NCBI GenBank assembly: GCA_922989275.2
Contig: OV277866.1
Coordinates: forward strand, 37,899,246-37,963,245
DNA from: Gari tellinella
Taxonomy: Eukaryota; Mollusca; Bivalvia; Cardiida; Psammobiidae
Direction: 5' to 3'
DNA: 64,000 bases
Under the pieces are notes generated by a model. The model did no database searches, was not told the origin of the DNA, and worked only from the letters and a program-made list of their open reading frames with translations. Shown in pieces: positions 21,860-32,772 of the stretch; within the stretch, counting starts at the first letter, position 1, and each line of letters opens with the position of its first letter. Made by a program: the position numbers and the translations under genes.

Positions 21860-22293
21860 TAATAAGTTGTATAATGTAAAATATTATTCAAACAAAAATA
21901 CTAATAAAAGTTTGGTGGCGCTTTGTAAGCCCTATTTATTGTCACGTTGTCTTATGATGGTGGAATAGAACAAAACTGAACCATTTCTACGTGTAGAGTG
22001 AGAATAAAGGTGTTATTTCCTCTTTGAAAGCAACTAAACACTAACACATTGCAATTATATAAATGTTTTCACTAAAAATACTTTTGAAAATAGTTCAGGT
22101 TTTGGTCTGACGATGAATTAACTGTAACTCGATGTCTGCTCTGGCTCCAATCTGTTTACAATGGACATCGTTTGTTTCTTTAAACAAAACTACATGTACA
22201 TTTTCTGGGAAATGTGTAAGTGGGAGTGTGTCACTAAACCGATGTCAATAACAATAAAGTTTCACATACGGGTACTACACTGCCAGTTGCATA

Positions 22294-22539
22294 CAGTGGA
22301 GAATCTGTTATTCTTTCCCAATAAACGCGTTTACGCTAAAACTATTAGTTGCAGTGCAAACAGTTTGGAGCCAGATCAGACGCCGGGTAGCCCGGCGTCT
22401 GATCAGGCTCCAAACTGTTTGCCACCAAGATAAACAAGAATTATCAGAATTGTCCAAAAGTTGTTCTTTTCTACGTTTTAGTACTTTGCGTTTGCGTACG
22501 TTTGCATTTAAACGGGAAAGAATAACAGATTCTCCGCTG
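22294..22539 (+). mobile_element. Family A MITE
   Basis: TA at 22292-22293 and 22540-22541. The loop is GGGTAGCCC in place of GGGTAACCC. A degraded type I hairpin follows at 22550-22600, and a relic precedes it at 22085-22165. Confidence 0.92.
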
Positions 22540-22609
22540 TAAGTCTGGATCCAGACCAGGCGCCGAATAACACGGCGTCTTATAAGGATCTAAACGATTT
22601 TACCCTCGT

Positions 22610-23282
22610 TTCTATGTTCCTTAAACATGTTTTTATAAACGTAATTATGAAGCTGACGATTCATTGCAGCGCAATGATTTAAACCATTTTTTTTATTCAA
22701 CACCGTTTTATTATCAGCAACTGTTATATATCAAATGCCTAAAATTAAGATGCAATTCAACATAAACCTGTTAAGTGGCAATTGATTGTAAAACATGCAG
22801 AAGGATTCATGGGATTTAATATTGTGTTATAGTGCCATAACCCTTACAGTTATACCAAACACTTTACTGTCATTAAAATATATACGAACATTAAACACCC
22901 TTCATTCATGACTCTTAAATCTCACCAATGTATTAGTAGATGATGTAATCTTAAGCGTGCTAGACTCACTCGTATATACAAATGTAGTAGAGACGTTATA
23001 ATTCCCAATAAGCGCGGTTATATTAAAACAGGTATTTCAGTTGTAAACAGTTTGGAGCACATGCGTTCCTGAAAGATAACTCTTTGTGATACAGCAGTAG
23101 TACATGTATAATGACATGGTTTAGTAGTTTAGCGTAAATGTACATCTGTCAAGCAAAATAGTATACGTTCTTGGACTATCAGCAGTATCTGCCGATAGCT
23201 TCGCGATCAAGTTGGCTAGATTCTTTCCCTTTAAAAGGCATACAATGACGTGTATGACATTACAAGGATTTTGACATTTCAC
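22610..23282. other. AT-rich DNA with a small family A relic
   Basis: AATAAGCGCGGTTATATTAAAAC followed by GTAAACAGTTTGGAGCAC near 23007-23065 is a family A fragment. Nothing else is recognised. Confidence 0.4.
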
Positions 23283-23286
23283 TTAA

Positions 23287-23493
23287 CCCCTTCACTGCCT
23301 TATCCCGAGTACAGTAGTTATTTGCAAATAGTTTAGATCCTGATCAGACGCCGCGTAACGCGGCGTCTGACCAGGATCCAAACTGTTTGACACTCGTTTC
23401 AATATTTAAGTTAAAATACCTAAACATATGTTTTTTAGAAATGGAGGCAGACGGCAATTGTTTAAATTTGATGACGTCATGGCAGTGAAGGGG
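23287..23493 (+). mobile_element. Family B MITE, reference copy (piggyBac-like)
   Basis: TTAA at 23283-23286 and 23494-23497 flank a 207-bp element with ends CCCCTTCACTGCC and GGCAGTGAAGGGG. Order: TIR, ATCCCGAGTACAGTAGTTATT, type I hairpin (about 23323-23390, outer stem GGATCC, core GACGCCGCGTAACGCGGCGTC), TGACACTCGTTTCAATATTT, AGGCAGACGGCAATTG, TGACGTCA, inverse TIR. The C/G-run ends and TTAA target fit piggyBac-type elements. No coding capacity. Confidence 0.92.
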
Positions 23494-23499
23494 TTAAAA

Positions 23500-24370
23500 C
23501 AGAGTTGCAAATATATTTGGATAATTAGGTTTCTCAGCGTCTGACCTGGCTCCGAAATGTTTGCAAATGGCTTAAGAAGTAAAATTAATCACATCCATAT
23601 CACATGTATCAAGAAAGAATAAAAAACTGCACCATAGTACAGCTGTACTAGCATACACTTTGAACGATTGTTATGAATCATAGTTCAAAAGCCTACAAAA
23701 CACACAACTGCACAAACATGCTGTCACGTGCTGAACACAAACCAAACTTCTAAGCTTAACAAAGACCGTCGGCTATGTCCATTGCATTTATTTCATTCAC
23801 TGCCAAGCACTACCACACAAATTTAAACTGTTTGTACCAAAACCAGACGCTGAGTAACCCGGTTTCTGGTCAAGATAAAAACAACAAAAACTGCGTTGAC
23901 AAAAGTATCCATGTAATTCAGTCAAAATGCATTAATTATTAAATAAGACTGTAAATGTTGATTTGACGGAAGCGTAAATGAGTACCTTAAGTAAGCATAA
24001 ACGTATAGCACGTAATTCTGACTATATTTCAGTTAAGTCATCATTTGCACGATGTTATCGAAAAAGTGTTACTTTAAAAAGAATTCAGGTAACAATGTTA
24101 AAGTAACTGTTATCTAAGACTTTCAAAGTCCGATTGTTTATTCTGGAAACATGCCATTTTATAACATGCTTTGAAACATCGCAAACATTGTAGAAACATT
24201 TAGAAATGTCTCCGTCTGATTTGTCGGTTGACATAGTAATAAGTAATGAAACCGTAATTTCTTCAATAAGTGCAGAATCATCAGACAGTGATGTTTTCAA
24301 CGTTATAGATAATATTGTTCTACTCTGTTGCAATGTCGTATGACTGTTTCTTTAGGCGTGGTTTATACAG
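23500..24370. other. Unannotated DNA with hairpin relics
   Basis: Short pieces of type I hairpin occur at 23535-23570 and about 23820-23880 (CAGACGCTGAGTAACCCGG). No gene is recognised. Confidence 0.4.
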
Positions 24371-24375
24371 ACACC

Positions 24376-26056
24376 GCGCAAGCTAAGGTGACACAACGAC
24401 GTAACGTCAAATTGCGTCAAATAATGAGGGGGTTTACGTCAAATATGTACAGTCGCATGACATATTACACGTTCATGTATATAAATAGAACTGTTTCTGT
24501 TATAATTTACTTTCAGCATATAATTAATGTAAACACTTATACGGCATATGATTCATTACAGTATAACACATAAATAACTGAACATTCTACATCACGTTAA
24601 ATGTGTATCTGAATGATAGAAAAAACTGCTGCATTAGACCTGGGTCCAAGGTGATAAAGAGTTTAGTTTGAGTTGAGTCTGAGATCGTTCTCAAGTATTT
24701 GTTTATTCAGATTTGAGCTTTTGAAAACCGAGCTACCAAATGCTTTAAAAACAGTTTCAGATTCCAGATCACTCTTATTGACATTTGGGCTTGGATATAA
24801 GATACATGTAGACGCTTAAAGCAGGATGTAAATAAAGCGGAAAGCGCCTTAATGCGCATCTTGTTTTACTTTCAATCTGTTTTAAGTGGTAACCTATCGT
24901 CAATACTAAAATCAGATTTAAAGGATTTAAGACAGAGATTTCAGAATTCGCCTATGTATATAGTCTGATATCTGAATGGTGCCGTTTGACACGTCTACTT
25001 TATCACAAATATATATGACGCTTTTTGCGGGAACAGTGGCTTTAAAAAAAATTGACTAAGCTTTGGTGAAACAAGTTATTGGTCAGAGCTTGTAAATAAT
25101 TCCCATGTATAACGTTATGACCGGGTTGGAATTCTGAACCTCATTTATCACGACACGGTTAGCGAAGTCTAACTTTATTGAGACTACTATCTCAGACGCC
25201 TGGAAACAACATAATTATACTAAAAATGCGTCTGACGTTATTAACGTCAAAACCAGTAGGTGTGACATTTTCCTCCACACAGATAATCCTCGATTTAAAA
25301 ATTACCTGTTATTCGATTGACTTAAAATTCGCAGTGCTTAAACTAGAGAAAAACCCAATTATGTCATTTTATTTTGAAACCAATAGTTTACGTCCGTCAT
25401 GCATTTAACCACTGCTAATATTTGCATTACGAATAAAACAGTTTAATTTTAAAAAGTGTGACATTTTCCTTCACACACGTTTTCAGTGATTTTATAAAAA
25501 GTTTATACGCGAAATAAACATGCTTACGTCTGCGGCAATAAAAGAAAAAAACAATTTTATGGTTTAAATTTAAAGCCTCTCCAAATAAAATAAATGCTTA
25601 AAAAGCTTACCATCGCCGCGTTGATGTTAGAAAAACGCCGTTTTTCTTTAGTCTCACAAATTGTAACAGTAGATAAAATGCATTAGTTCTACGTCGTCTT
25701 TAAAAATAACGCTTTCTCCTCCCGGGATTTTAAATGATGTCACATTTAGATCGTCGTGCATTCTTTTCCCGGTCAAAATCGTATACGGTTATTTTGTAAT
25801 CGACTTGAGACAACAGAGAGACGAGTTGAAGTGTTCCGTCTCACGCGACGTTTTTTCTGAAAAATTCAACAGTTTCTTCCTCGTTAGTCGCTACTGATTG
25901 ATTATACGAAAAAAGTAATTATACAATAGCATACGCCTATTTAAAATGAACAGTTTGATGTATAATGTTATGCATTTATCTTTTAAATTGTTTCAAAGGT
26001 AGCTGACATGCTCCACCCGACAAGCGCTTTTGACGTTGTGCCACCTTAGCTTGCGC
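24376..26056. mobile_element. Element S: 1.68-kb unit with 23-bp terminal inverted repeats
   Basis: GCGCAAGCTAAGGTGACACA at 24376 is the inverse complement, with one mismatch over about 23 bp, of the sequence ending at 26056 (TGTGCCACCTTAGCTTGCGC). CGTCAAA-type sequence follows inside both ends. The interior has no frame long enough for a transposase, but repeats GTGTGACATTTTCCT at about 25259 and 25456. I see no clear target duplication, and the superfamily is unknown. A decayed family E element sits inside. Confidence 0.6.
24790..24935 (+). mobile_element. Family E remnant within element S
   Basis: The type II hairpin AGCAGGATGTAAATAAAGCG / TTTACTTTCAATCTG (about 24812-24889), with centre AAAGCGCCTTAATGCGCATC, is followed by the E tail CCTATCGTCAATACTAAAA. 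Ends are lost. Confidence 0.6.
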
Positions 26057-26062
26057 AACGTC

Positions 26063-26210
26063 ACAGCGCTCCCTCTCTACAACGACACCCAATGGGAGAC
26101 ACAAATTGTGTGCGTTGTTAGGAAGGAGTCGTTAAGGGAAATAGCTTAGAATTGCAAACAGCGTAATGCGGCGTCTGATCTGGACTCAAGCTTATTGCCA
26201 CTCGACATTG
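26063..26210 (-). mobile_element. Family G fragment
   Basis: CAGCGCTCCCTCTCTACAAC at 26063 is a complete family G terminus, followed by ACACCCAATGGGAGACAC and half of a type I hairpin (GCGTAATGCGGCGTCTGATC, CTCAAGC). It begins 7 bp after element S. The far end is missing. Confidence 0.7.
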
Positions 26211-26377
26211 TTTTATGTCAAAAATTTAGAAAAAACGCAGATGACAATTTTTAAAGTGTATTAAAATCTCCGGAAAAGTTTCTAGTGTGTCGAAAATAAT
26301 CTTCCGTTTCCTGAATGAGCTGGTGAAAATTCGGAAACACATGTATTATTTATAAGTACAGGCGAGGTAACTTTATC

Positions 26378-26617
26378 ATTTCCAATTTTTAAACGCAAAC
26401 GATACTCAAACGCAAAGTACCGAATATGAAGAACATATGAAAAATACGAACCATTTACGATGTTGGCGATTCGTTTTAATCTGAAAGACAAATTTATCAC
26501 AAGTATGACTATTCACTCTTATATATATGGCGTCTGATCTGGCTCCAAACTGTTTGCAATGGATATAATGGTTTTAAGCATAAGCAGACTGGGAAAAAAC
26601 CATCTTCTCCATTGTAT
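26378..26617 (-). mobile_element. Family A remnant
   Basis: TTTTTAAACGCAAACGATAC at the left, GGCGTCTGATCTGGCTCCAAAC and CATCTTCTCCATTG TA at the right. The left hairpin arm is gone. Confidence 0.65.
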
Positions 26618-26619
26618 AA

Positions 26620-27160
26620 CAAGTTGTACCGTTGACGTTTTACTATTATGTTTGATATAAAGGGGAGAGGTTATTTAATATTTCTAATTAAAATGTGTGT
26701 GTTAAAATTGTTGTCATTGCAAACAGTCCAACGCCAGTTCAGACACTTAGATTATGAATATTCACTATTTATGGTTGTAGATATTATTGCGATAACATTA
26801 TTTTAATCATGCATAATGACGAACAGTTCAGACTAGGTCTACATTCTTCGTAAAGGACAAGTGATGTCTTTACATATAAACTGGTTGTTAATTGAGAGTT
26901 TATGCGTCACTGTGCATTAATAAGAAATTTGTCAAATTATTTCAATATTTTATGAGTATTTCATAATTACGTATGACATTCATGGCTTGCAAGTGTATTG
27001 TTGAATATGTGGCACATTATTTCACTTACATGTACAATAGCCTATGCAATGTTGTACAGAATTCTTGTGAAATGTCAACCCAATGTTTGCATTGTCCTTT
27101 ACTGTCGTATTCTTTCACCCATTACCCAACAACACTCATTAAAATACGCCTGCAATTATT
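26620..27160. other. Unannotated AT-rich DNA
   Basis: No gene or element end recognised. GCAAACAGTCCAACGCC near 26717 is a possible hairpin scrap. Confidence 0.4.
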
Positions 27161-27165
27161 TCCCA

Positions 27166-27568
27166 AGTGCTCCCTCCCTCGACCGCCCTCAGAACAACTA
27201 TACCCTCCCTAAAACAAGGCTTGCCGATATTCGCTAGTGATCCCTCCCTACAACGGCCCTCCGAACAGCGATTCCCGCCTTACAACAGCCGCTTACCGCT
27301 GTTCCCAAAACAAAACAACTGCCTTACACTTTCACTGCTGATTAAAATTGTCGCAATATGCTTTCTTTTCATAAATATACAAGTTAGTGGACATTTTCAC
27401 TGAATACATATTATGACGAGTGACAAACAGCTTGGATCCAGGTTGGATTAAAGCTGTTTGCAGATATGAGCCACGTTTTAGCAGTGCATACCTATAAAGA
27501 CGCCCACCGAACAACACAGACACTCTTTGTCTCCCATTAGGTGTTGTTGTAGAGAGGGATTACTGATA
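27166..27568 (+). mobile_element. Family G MITE with duplicated left end
   Basis: The CTCCCTCCCT...CCGCCCTC motif occurs twice at the left (about 27168 and 27240), each followed by a GCTTGCCG/GCTTACCGCTGTT-type segment. So the left terminal 70 bp is duplicated in tandem. The right end GTAGAGAGGGATTACTG is clear. The hairpin is collapsed to CAAACAGCTTGGATCC AGGTTGGATTAAAGCTGTTTG. Confidence 0.75.
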
Positions 27569-27642
27569 TTTGAGAAAAGTAGTCCCAAGGAAGTCCTGAT
27601 CAAAAACAATACATTTACAGTATCTTTATAGAGTGTATCTTC

Positions 27643-27874
27643 ACTCTTTACCCACTAGCCCGGTTTAGTTTTGAAAATATGTGACTATATAAAGCAGGTT
27701 GAAAGTAAAGCAGAATGCGCCTTAAAGCACATACTGCTTTACTTTCAGTCTGCTTTAAGCCACCATCTGCTAGAATAAAAAAATCCGTATGATAATTTTC
27801 ATAACTGTATAAATTGGAACTATTTATATATTGTAATAATTGGAGCTAAAAGGCACTTCTATTGGGGAAAGGGT
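27643..27874 (-). mobile_element. Family E MITE
   Basis: CCCACTAGCCCGG at the left, GGGGAAAGGG TTAC at the right. The type II hairpin is at about 27694-27760 with unpaired changes at its centre (CGCCTTAAAGCACATA). A 50-bp type II scrap follows at 27894-27945. Confidence 0.75.
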
Positions 27875-28047
27875 TACAGTGGGTTGAATGATTAGCAGAA
27901 TGGTCTGCTTTACTTTCAGCCTGCTTTTAGATAACAACTGTTTAAAAGTATTGAAGTACTGGATTACAGTTGAACCATTTTAATGTTCCGTAAACTACGT
28001 AGTTGATTATTGAGGTTCTCTATTAGGGAAACTTTCTCTGATACTTA

Positions 28048-28548
28048 CAGTGGAGAAGACGATATTCTTTCCAAAATAAACGCGTATACGATAAAACTTC
28101 TACATGTTATTCTAATGTAAACAGTTTGGAACTAGATCATACGCCGGGTAACCTGGCGTCTGATCAGGCTTTAAACGGTTTGCCAATCAGATTAAAATCA
28201 ATGGTCAGAATTGTCAACACGTTAATATTTCTGAAAGCTTTTGCAATGCGTTTGCATTCGGTTTGCGTTTAACCCTTTCCCACATAGCATATCTCTAGTG
28301 TTGAATATAGGTGTCCACTTAAAGCAGGCTGAAAGTAAAGCAGAATGCGCTTTAAGCGCATTTTGCTTTACTTTCAGCCTGCTTTAAGCTATCACCTGCT
28401 AGAATATAGAAAATATTTTGTATTATACATATTTATGAATGTATAAATTGGAACTATTTTCTTCAGGGCAAGAATAAACTGAATGCGCTAAAAGGCGCTT
28501 CTATGGGGGAAAGGCTTAAACGGGAAAGAATAACGTTTTAGCTACTCA
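28048..28548 (+). mobile_element. Family A MITE split by a family E insertion
   Basis: The left part (TA, CAGTGGAGAAGACG...) runs to CGGTTTGCGTTTAA, and the right part resumes ACGGGAAAGAATAACG. In intact A copies these are contiguous as GCGTTTAAACGGG. The right TIR is decayed. The hairpin core GCCGGGTAACCTGGC has one mismatch. Confidence 0.88.
28273..28515 (-). mobile_element. Family E MITE nested in family A
   Basis: A 243-bp element CCCTTTCCCACATAG...GGGGAAAGGC between TTAA (28269-28272) and TTAA (28516-28519). The host's single TTAA was duplicated exactly. The type II hairpin core is AATGCGCTTTAAGCGCATT, changed symmetrically from AATGCGCC...GGCGCATT. Confidence 0.95.
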
Positions 28549-28757
28549 CTTTTAATCAAACCACTGCTATAGGCGTAACGCAATGTTGAAAGTAGTTTGA
28601 CAAATATTTCCAGATTTCGTTAGTTATTTTGCCTTAAATCTAGCTTTGAAACAAAGTAATACAGTAGATGATATTTTGGTGTGAGCTGTTAATGCAATCG
28701 CACCTTTTTACCTCTAAATTCCCTAAATTTCTACGTTATTCAATCCCTTTCTTTTAA

Positions 28758-28930
28758 CCCTTTCATGATCAAATTATTCGGGAGAGTTTTACGCTTTCAC
28801 CGCTTTATTTTTGTCGGTAGTCTGCTTCAGTATTGTGGTCTGAAAGACACGTTTCAAAGTAAGTTTTAAGGTTTTACGAACTTCTCGATGTCTAATCAGA
28901 AGCCAAACTCTTTGACAGTAACTGTTGTGT
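28758..28930 (-). mobile_element. Family B MITE, truncated
   Basis: TTAA (28754-28757), CCCTTTCATGATCAAATTATTC as at 269. The hairpin is reduced to CGATGTCTAATCAGAAGCC. The right end is absent. Confidence 0.6.
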
Positions 28931-29219
28931 CGACGTTTCTCCCGTCAAAATGCACGAACTCTAAATCAGTTATAAGTAATCGTCGATAAGACAGAACCCG
29001 TTTAAGGTTTTCTTTGTCATAAACATGTACATCAAGCAATCATAGGGCAAAAATTCTATAGTTTAGCAGGATAAAATAATACAGAAAACTCCATCAATAA
29101 GTGCATTTATTTTTGTATTTAATGTGTACATGTCCTTCAAATAGTGTCACTACTTCATAAAATGGTCGCTTATCACAAAACAAATAAACATAAGTGTTTT
29201 ACGTGTATTAACTTATTAA

Positions 29220-29433
29220 CCCTTTCGGCGCCGTAGTCGCATGAAGTCGACTTTGTAAACAGTTTGGATCCATATCAGATGCCGCGTAACAGTTTGTCAT
29301 TTGTTTTAATTTCTTCAGTCATACTGCCTTAAAGTTTACTTTTGAAACGACATTGCGGATTCCAATATAAAAGCAGGCGACCATGAAACGGTGAAGGGTA
29401 AACATCGCACGATATATTTGATCATAAAGGGTG
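29220..29433 (+). mobile_element. Family B MITE, half hairpin
   Basis: TTAA at 29216-29219 and 29434-29437. The hairpin retains CAGATGCCGCGTAAC and then joins AGTTTGTCATTTG: the right arm is deleted starting at the loop, as in the copy at 8876. Confidence 0.85.
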
Positions 29434-29437
29434 TTAA

Positions 29438-29870
29438 ACAAGCTTACAAATAGAGCGGATGGCATTTTTGTTCCTGCAGTCGAGCGATGGGATATCCTTG
29501 TTTCTCTTTCCGCTCAATACATGAGACGAGATTGGACTTTGAACCCTGGGGAATACAAAGATGTCTTTGTTTTCACTTCACCCTTAGTTCCGGATTTCCG
29601 AATTTTTTGCGAAACCGGAAGACACGCAGGTCTGGCGCTTCATCGCTGGTCGCTTAAGTCGTTGTTATTTACGAGTATTCTTGAAAGTACTTGTCTCTTA
29701 AGCGTTCTCAAGCCTTTAATTGTCTGTTGAAATGGTACTCTCGGTCGTTTTCTAACCTAATTAAGAATAATAAACAAGAGTATATCATCTTCCTGCTTGA
29801 ATATGTAGCAAAGAGGAGAAGAAAGGAATTACACACAACTTGGGGGGACAGTATTGGACCCGTTGTTCTG
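29438..29870. other. Single-copy-looking segment with a 99-codon frame
   Basis: A + strand frame at 29431-29730 is open and not made of repeat sequence. I recognise no domain, and it has no evident splice or promoter context. It could be a decayed gene or chance. Confidence 0.25.
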
Positions 29871-29887
29871 CCCCCCCCCCCCCCCCC
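29871..29887. repeat. C17 homopolymer
   Basis: Seventeen consecutive C at the start of an AT-rich stretch. Length is likely variable and prone to sequencing error. Confidence 0.9.
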
Positions 29888-29891
29888 ACCA

Positions 29892-30121
29892 ATTTAACCA
29901 ATTAATGTTCAGTATATTTTTTAAGCTGACATATTAGATTACATTTTTATTTAAGGGGAGCCTGATCTAAAATTTGATTTCCGATTAAGTTTATATTAAA
30001 ATTCCTATCAGCAAACAGGGAAGACTCTGATCAGACGCCGCATAATGCGGTGTCTGATCAGAGTCTACACTGTTTGTCTTTGTCCTTTTTATTGGACGCA
30101 GTGCTAGGCACAAATGGGTTG
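29892..30121 (-). mobile_element. Family C MITE
   Basis: Right end GGCACAAATGGGTT. The hairpin (about 30010-30078) CAAACAGGGAAGACTCTGATC / CAGAGTCTACACTGTTTG has core GACGCCGCATAATGCGGTGTC. Left end probably TTTAACCAATTAATG. Confidence 0.7.
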
Positions 30122-30340
30122 ATAATTTTATCGCCAATTTTAACAACATCTGCTACCCTTGCTGAGAAAGACGTATCGCTAGAAAATATTTGTCATCTGC
30201 CATTTATGCAACATTCAAACTTTTGAAGATATGAATGATGCCAAATAGGACGGATCCTGATCAGACGCCGCGTCAGGTCTGGATCTAAACTGTTAAAAAA
30301 AGACACCGCATATAACGATGTAAGGATTTCAAGGAATGCA

Positions 30341-30530
30341 GTATTCCCTCTTTACAATAATACCCAATGAGAGACAAAGAGTGCGTACTTCACAGTTGTT
30401 AAAGGGAGTGAAATAGAATAGAAATGTACGCTACTTGGCTTACACTTTCAAACATTTGAATCCAGATCAGATGGCGCTTTAAGCGATATCTGGTCTGGAT
30501 ACATATTGATTGTCACAAGTTGTGTCTTTA
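30341..30530 (-). mobile_element. Family G fragment
   Basis: CAGTATTCCCTCTTTACAAT at the left terminus, CCAATGAGAGACAAAGAGTG, and a hairpin with centre CAGATGGCGCTTTAAGCGATATC. The other end is missing. A broken family B hairpin (GATCCTGATCAGACGCCGCG) lies just before it at 30252. Confidence 0.6.
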
Positions 30531-30599
30531 TGTTTCTTCGGTCAACAAACGTAGTCGATATTACATTGCAGCAGTGAAAAACTAAGACATAATTGTTTT

Positions 30600-30678
30600 T
30601 TATATTTTTGTTGTTGTTGTTTTTTGTTTGTTTTTGTTTTTTTTGTTTTTTGTTGTTGTTGTATTGTTGTTGTGTTTT

Positions 30679-30710
<32 letters not shown>

Positions 30711-30715
30711 CGGGG
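30600..30715. repeat. Low-complexity TTG/T tract with G21 run
   Basis: (TTG)n and T-rich sequence ends in 21 consecutive G (30690-30710) followed by CGGGG. The proline/lysine-rich reverse frame here is compositional. Confidence 0.9.
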
Positions 30716-30719
30716 TGAA

Positions 30720-31460
30720 TTTGCCGGTCTTTAACATGATATGATCTTTTTTCACAAGTTTATTTAGGGCGAGTTGTGAGGGTTGGCTTTTATGGAATAG
30801 GTATGGTACTAAATACATAGATCTCCAAAATAACACAAAAAGCTCAAACGTCCCGCACGAAAAGATCACTTAAAAGGCTACGACAAATAATGGACTTTAA
30901 CTGTTATGTTACCGCTTTTTTATGACTGGATGTCGAAATTGACACGGATATTTTGCCAACATTTGTTATTGTAATATGTAATATTTTTTAAATTTGATAA
31001 GAAATAATTTGATTTTTGAAAGGGTATTCCAAGCTGCGTACAAATCATACTAGTTGTATGATAATAGTTTCAAGATCTTTCATAAAACCAGTCTTAATGC
31101 ATTGCATTATTGTACAGCCCAATCACCGTAACGGTTGCTTTACCAGGCTCTGTACATGTACTGTATCTGTGTTTGGTCTACACTGCCAAATACTATATAC
31201 ATTACAGCGACATAAATGCTTTAGATGCATGCGGGTGTCAAGACCAGCGATATACACAATTTGCAGTACAATAAGTCAGGGTTTTTCCATAGCACGGCTC
31301 ATATATATTCATTTATTTTGAGTTCATACTGACATTTCTAACCCATAACATTACTTGCATAATAACCAGGTTGCTTCGTTATTTCCAAATGTTTCTCTAA
31401 GAATATGTCAAACATCTTAATATTTAGGCTTTGTCAGAGATGACGACAAGGAACAATAGC
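30720..31460. other. Unannotated DNA
   Basis: Contains a 101-codon + strand frame (31016-31321) with no recognisable domain. No repeat ends are seen. Confidence 0.35.
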
Positions 31461-31466
31461 CTTTAA

Positions 31467-31710
31467 CCCTTTCCCTTATAGAAGCGACTTTTAGCACATT
31501 CATTTTATTCATCCGCTGAAGAAAATAGTTCCAAATTATACCGTAATGAATATGTGTCATATTTAATACTTTCCTTATTCTAGCAGTTAATAGCTTAAAG
31601 CAGGCTGAAAGTAAAGCAGAATGCGCCTTAGGGCGCATTCTGCTTTACTTTCAACCTGCTTTAAGTAGCCACATATCTTCAATACTAAAACAATGCTATC
31701 AGGTAAAGGG
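31467..31710 (+). mobile_element. Family E MITE
   Basis: TTAA at 31463-31466 and 31711-31714. The type II hairpin is nearly perfect, with centre AATGCGCCTTAGGGCGCATT. Confidence 0.9.
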
Positions 31711-31940
31711 TTAAAAAAGATATTCATATTTTTGTCTACAAAACCAGTCAATGGAAAGTAGTTTTTGGAACGCCAACACGCTTATTGAGAGAGACTGGCC
31801 CTTCACCTCTTTGCTATGTAATGCCCTAAGCAAGGGCAGTTAGGGTGAAGAACAATAATCAAGCAATATCGTCTGTATAAACATTGGTAGCCCTTCACTG
31901 GCATGTGTACTGGCCGGAAACTATGTCATTGTGGGTTATA

Positions 31941-32186
31941 CAGTGGAGAATCTGTTATTCTTTCCCAATAAACGCGTTTACGCTCAAACTATTATTTGCC
32001 ATGCAAACAGTTTGGAGCCAGATCAGACGCCGGGTAACCCGGCGTCTGATCAGGCTCCAAACTGTTTGCCACCAAGATAAACATGAAATATCAGAATTGT
32101 CCAAACGTTGTTCTTTTCTACGTTTTAGCGCTTTGCGTTTGCGTACGTTTGCGTTTAAACGGGAAAGAATAACAGATTCTCCACTG
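31941..32186 (+). mobile_element. Family A MITE
   Basis: TA at 31939-31940 and 32187-32188. Matches the 7209 copy closely, including CACCAAGATAAACATGAA. Hairpin perfect. Confidence 0.93.
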
Positions 32187-32189
32187 TAG

Positions 32190-32570
32190 GACGTTATTAT
32201 TTCCCACGTACACGTGTTTTTGCAAAATCAATATCAATGTTAGTTGCAAACAGCTTGGCGCCCGAACAGGCCCCAAAATGTTTACCGTTCATGGTCTTTT
32301 AACATCTTTTTTAACAAGCTGCTTTTTTAACATTTATTACAATTGGTTTAGCTGTATTTAAGCGGGAAAAGTAAATGTATTAACGTTGAACTATCTGTCA
32401 TAAGCTAGTGTCTAAGAACTATTTCATTCATTGTGATATATATGTAATTTTTGTAATTTGTCAAGTATTGCTTATTTGTTATTGAGTGCGAGATCAAATG
32501 TCAATTAAGAAAATAGTTATCTACTTCTATTCGAAGAATGTTCAGTAGGCTTTAATTACACCCTCAATGT
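32190..32570. other. AT-rich DNA with a family A scrap
   Basis: GCAAACAGCTTGGCGCCCGAAC near 32246 may be a hairpin relic. Nothing else is recognised. Confidence 0.35.
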
Positions 32571-32576
32571 CTTTCC

Positions 32577-32772
32577 GTAACCCAAATACAATGGTTATTT
32601 GCAAACAGTTTGGATCCTGATCAGACGCCGCGTCAAGCGGCGTCTGATCAGGATCCAAACTGTTTGATACTCGTATCGATAGTTCTTTAGTCAAAATACC
32701 TAACATTTGACTTTGATAAATAAAAACAGATAACTATTGTTTAAAATTGAAGACACCATTGCAGTGAAGGGG
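32577..32772 (+). mobile_element. Family B MITE
   Basis: The interior matches 23287 (TTATTTGCAAACAGTTTGG, TGATACTCGTATCGATAGTT, CATTGCAGTGAAGGGG). The hairpin is perfect except for the loop, core GACGCCGCGTCAAGCGGCGTC. TTAA flanks are decayed. Confidence 0.8.

Noticed and set aside
29431..29730. 99-codon + strand frame as a candidate gene
   Set aside because: No recognisable domain, no promoter or splice support. Kept only as a note in the gap description.
30690..30710. G21 run as a regulatory G-quadruplex
   Set aside because: A homopolymer in low-complexity DNA away from any gene. Likely slippage, and its length is uncertain in sequencing.
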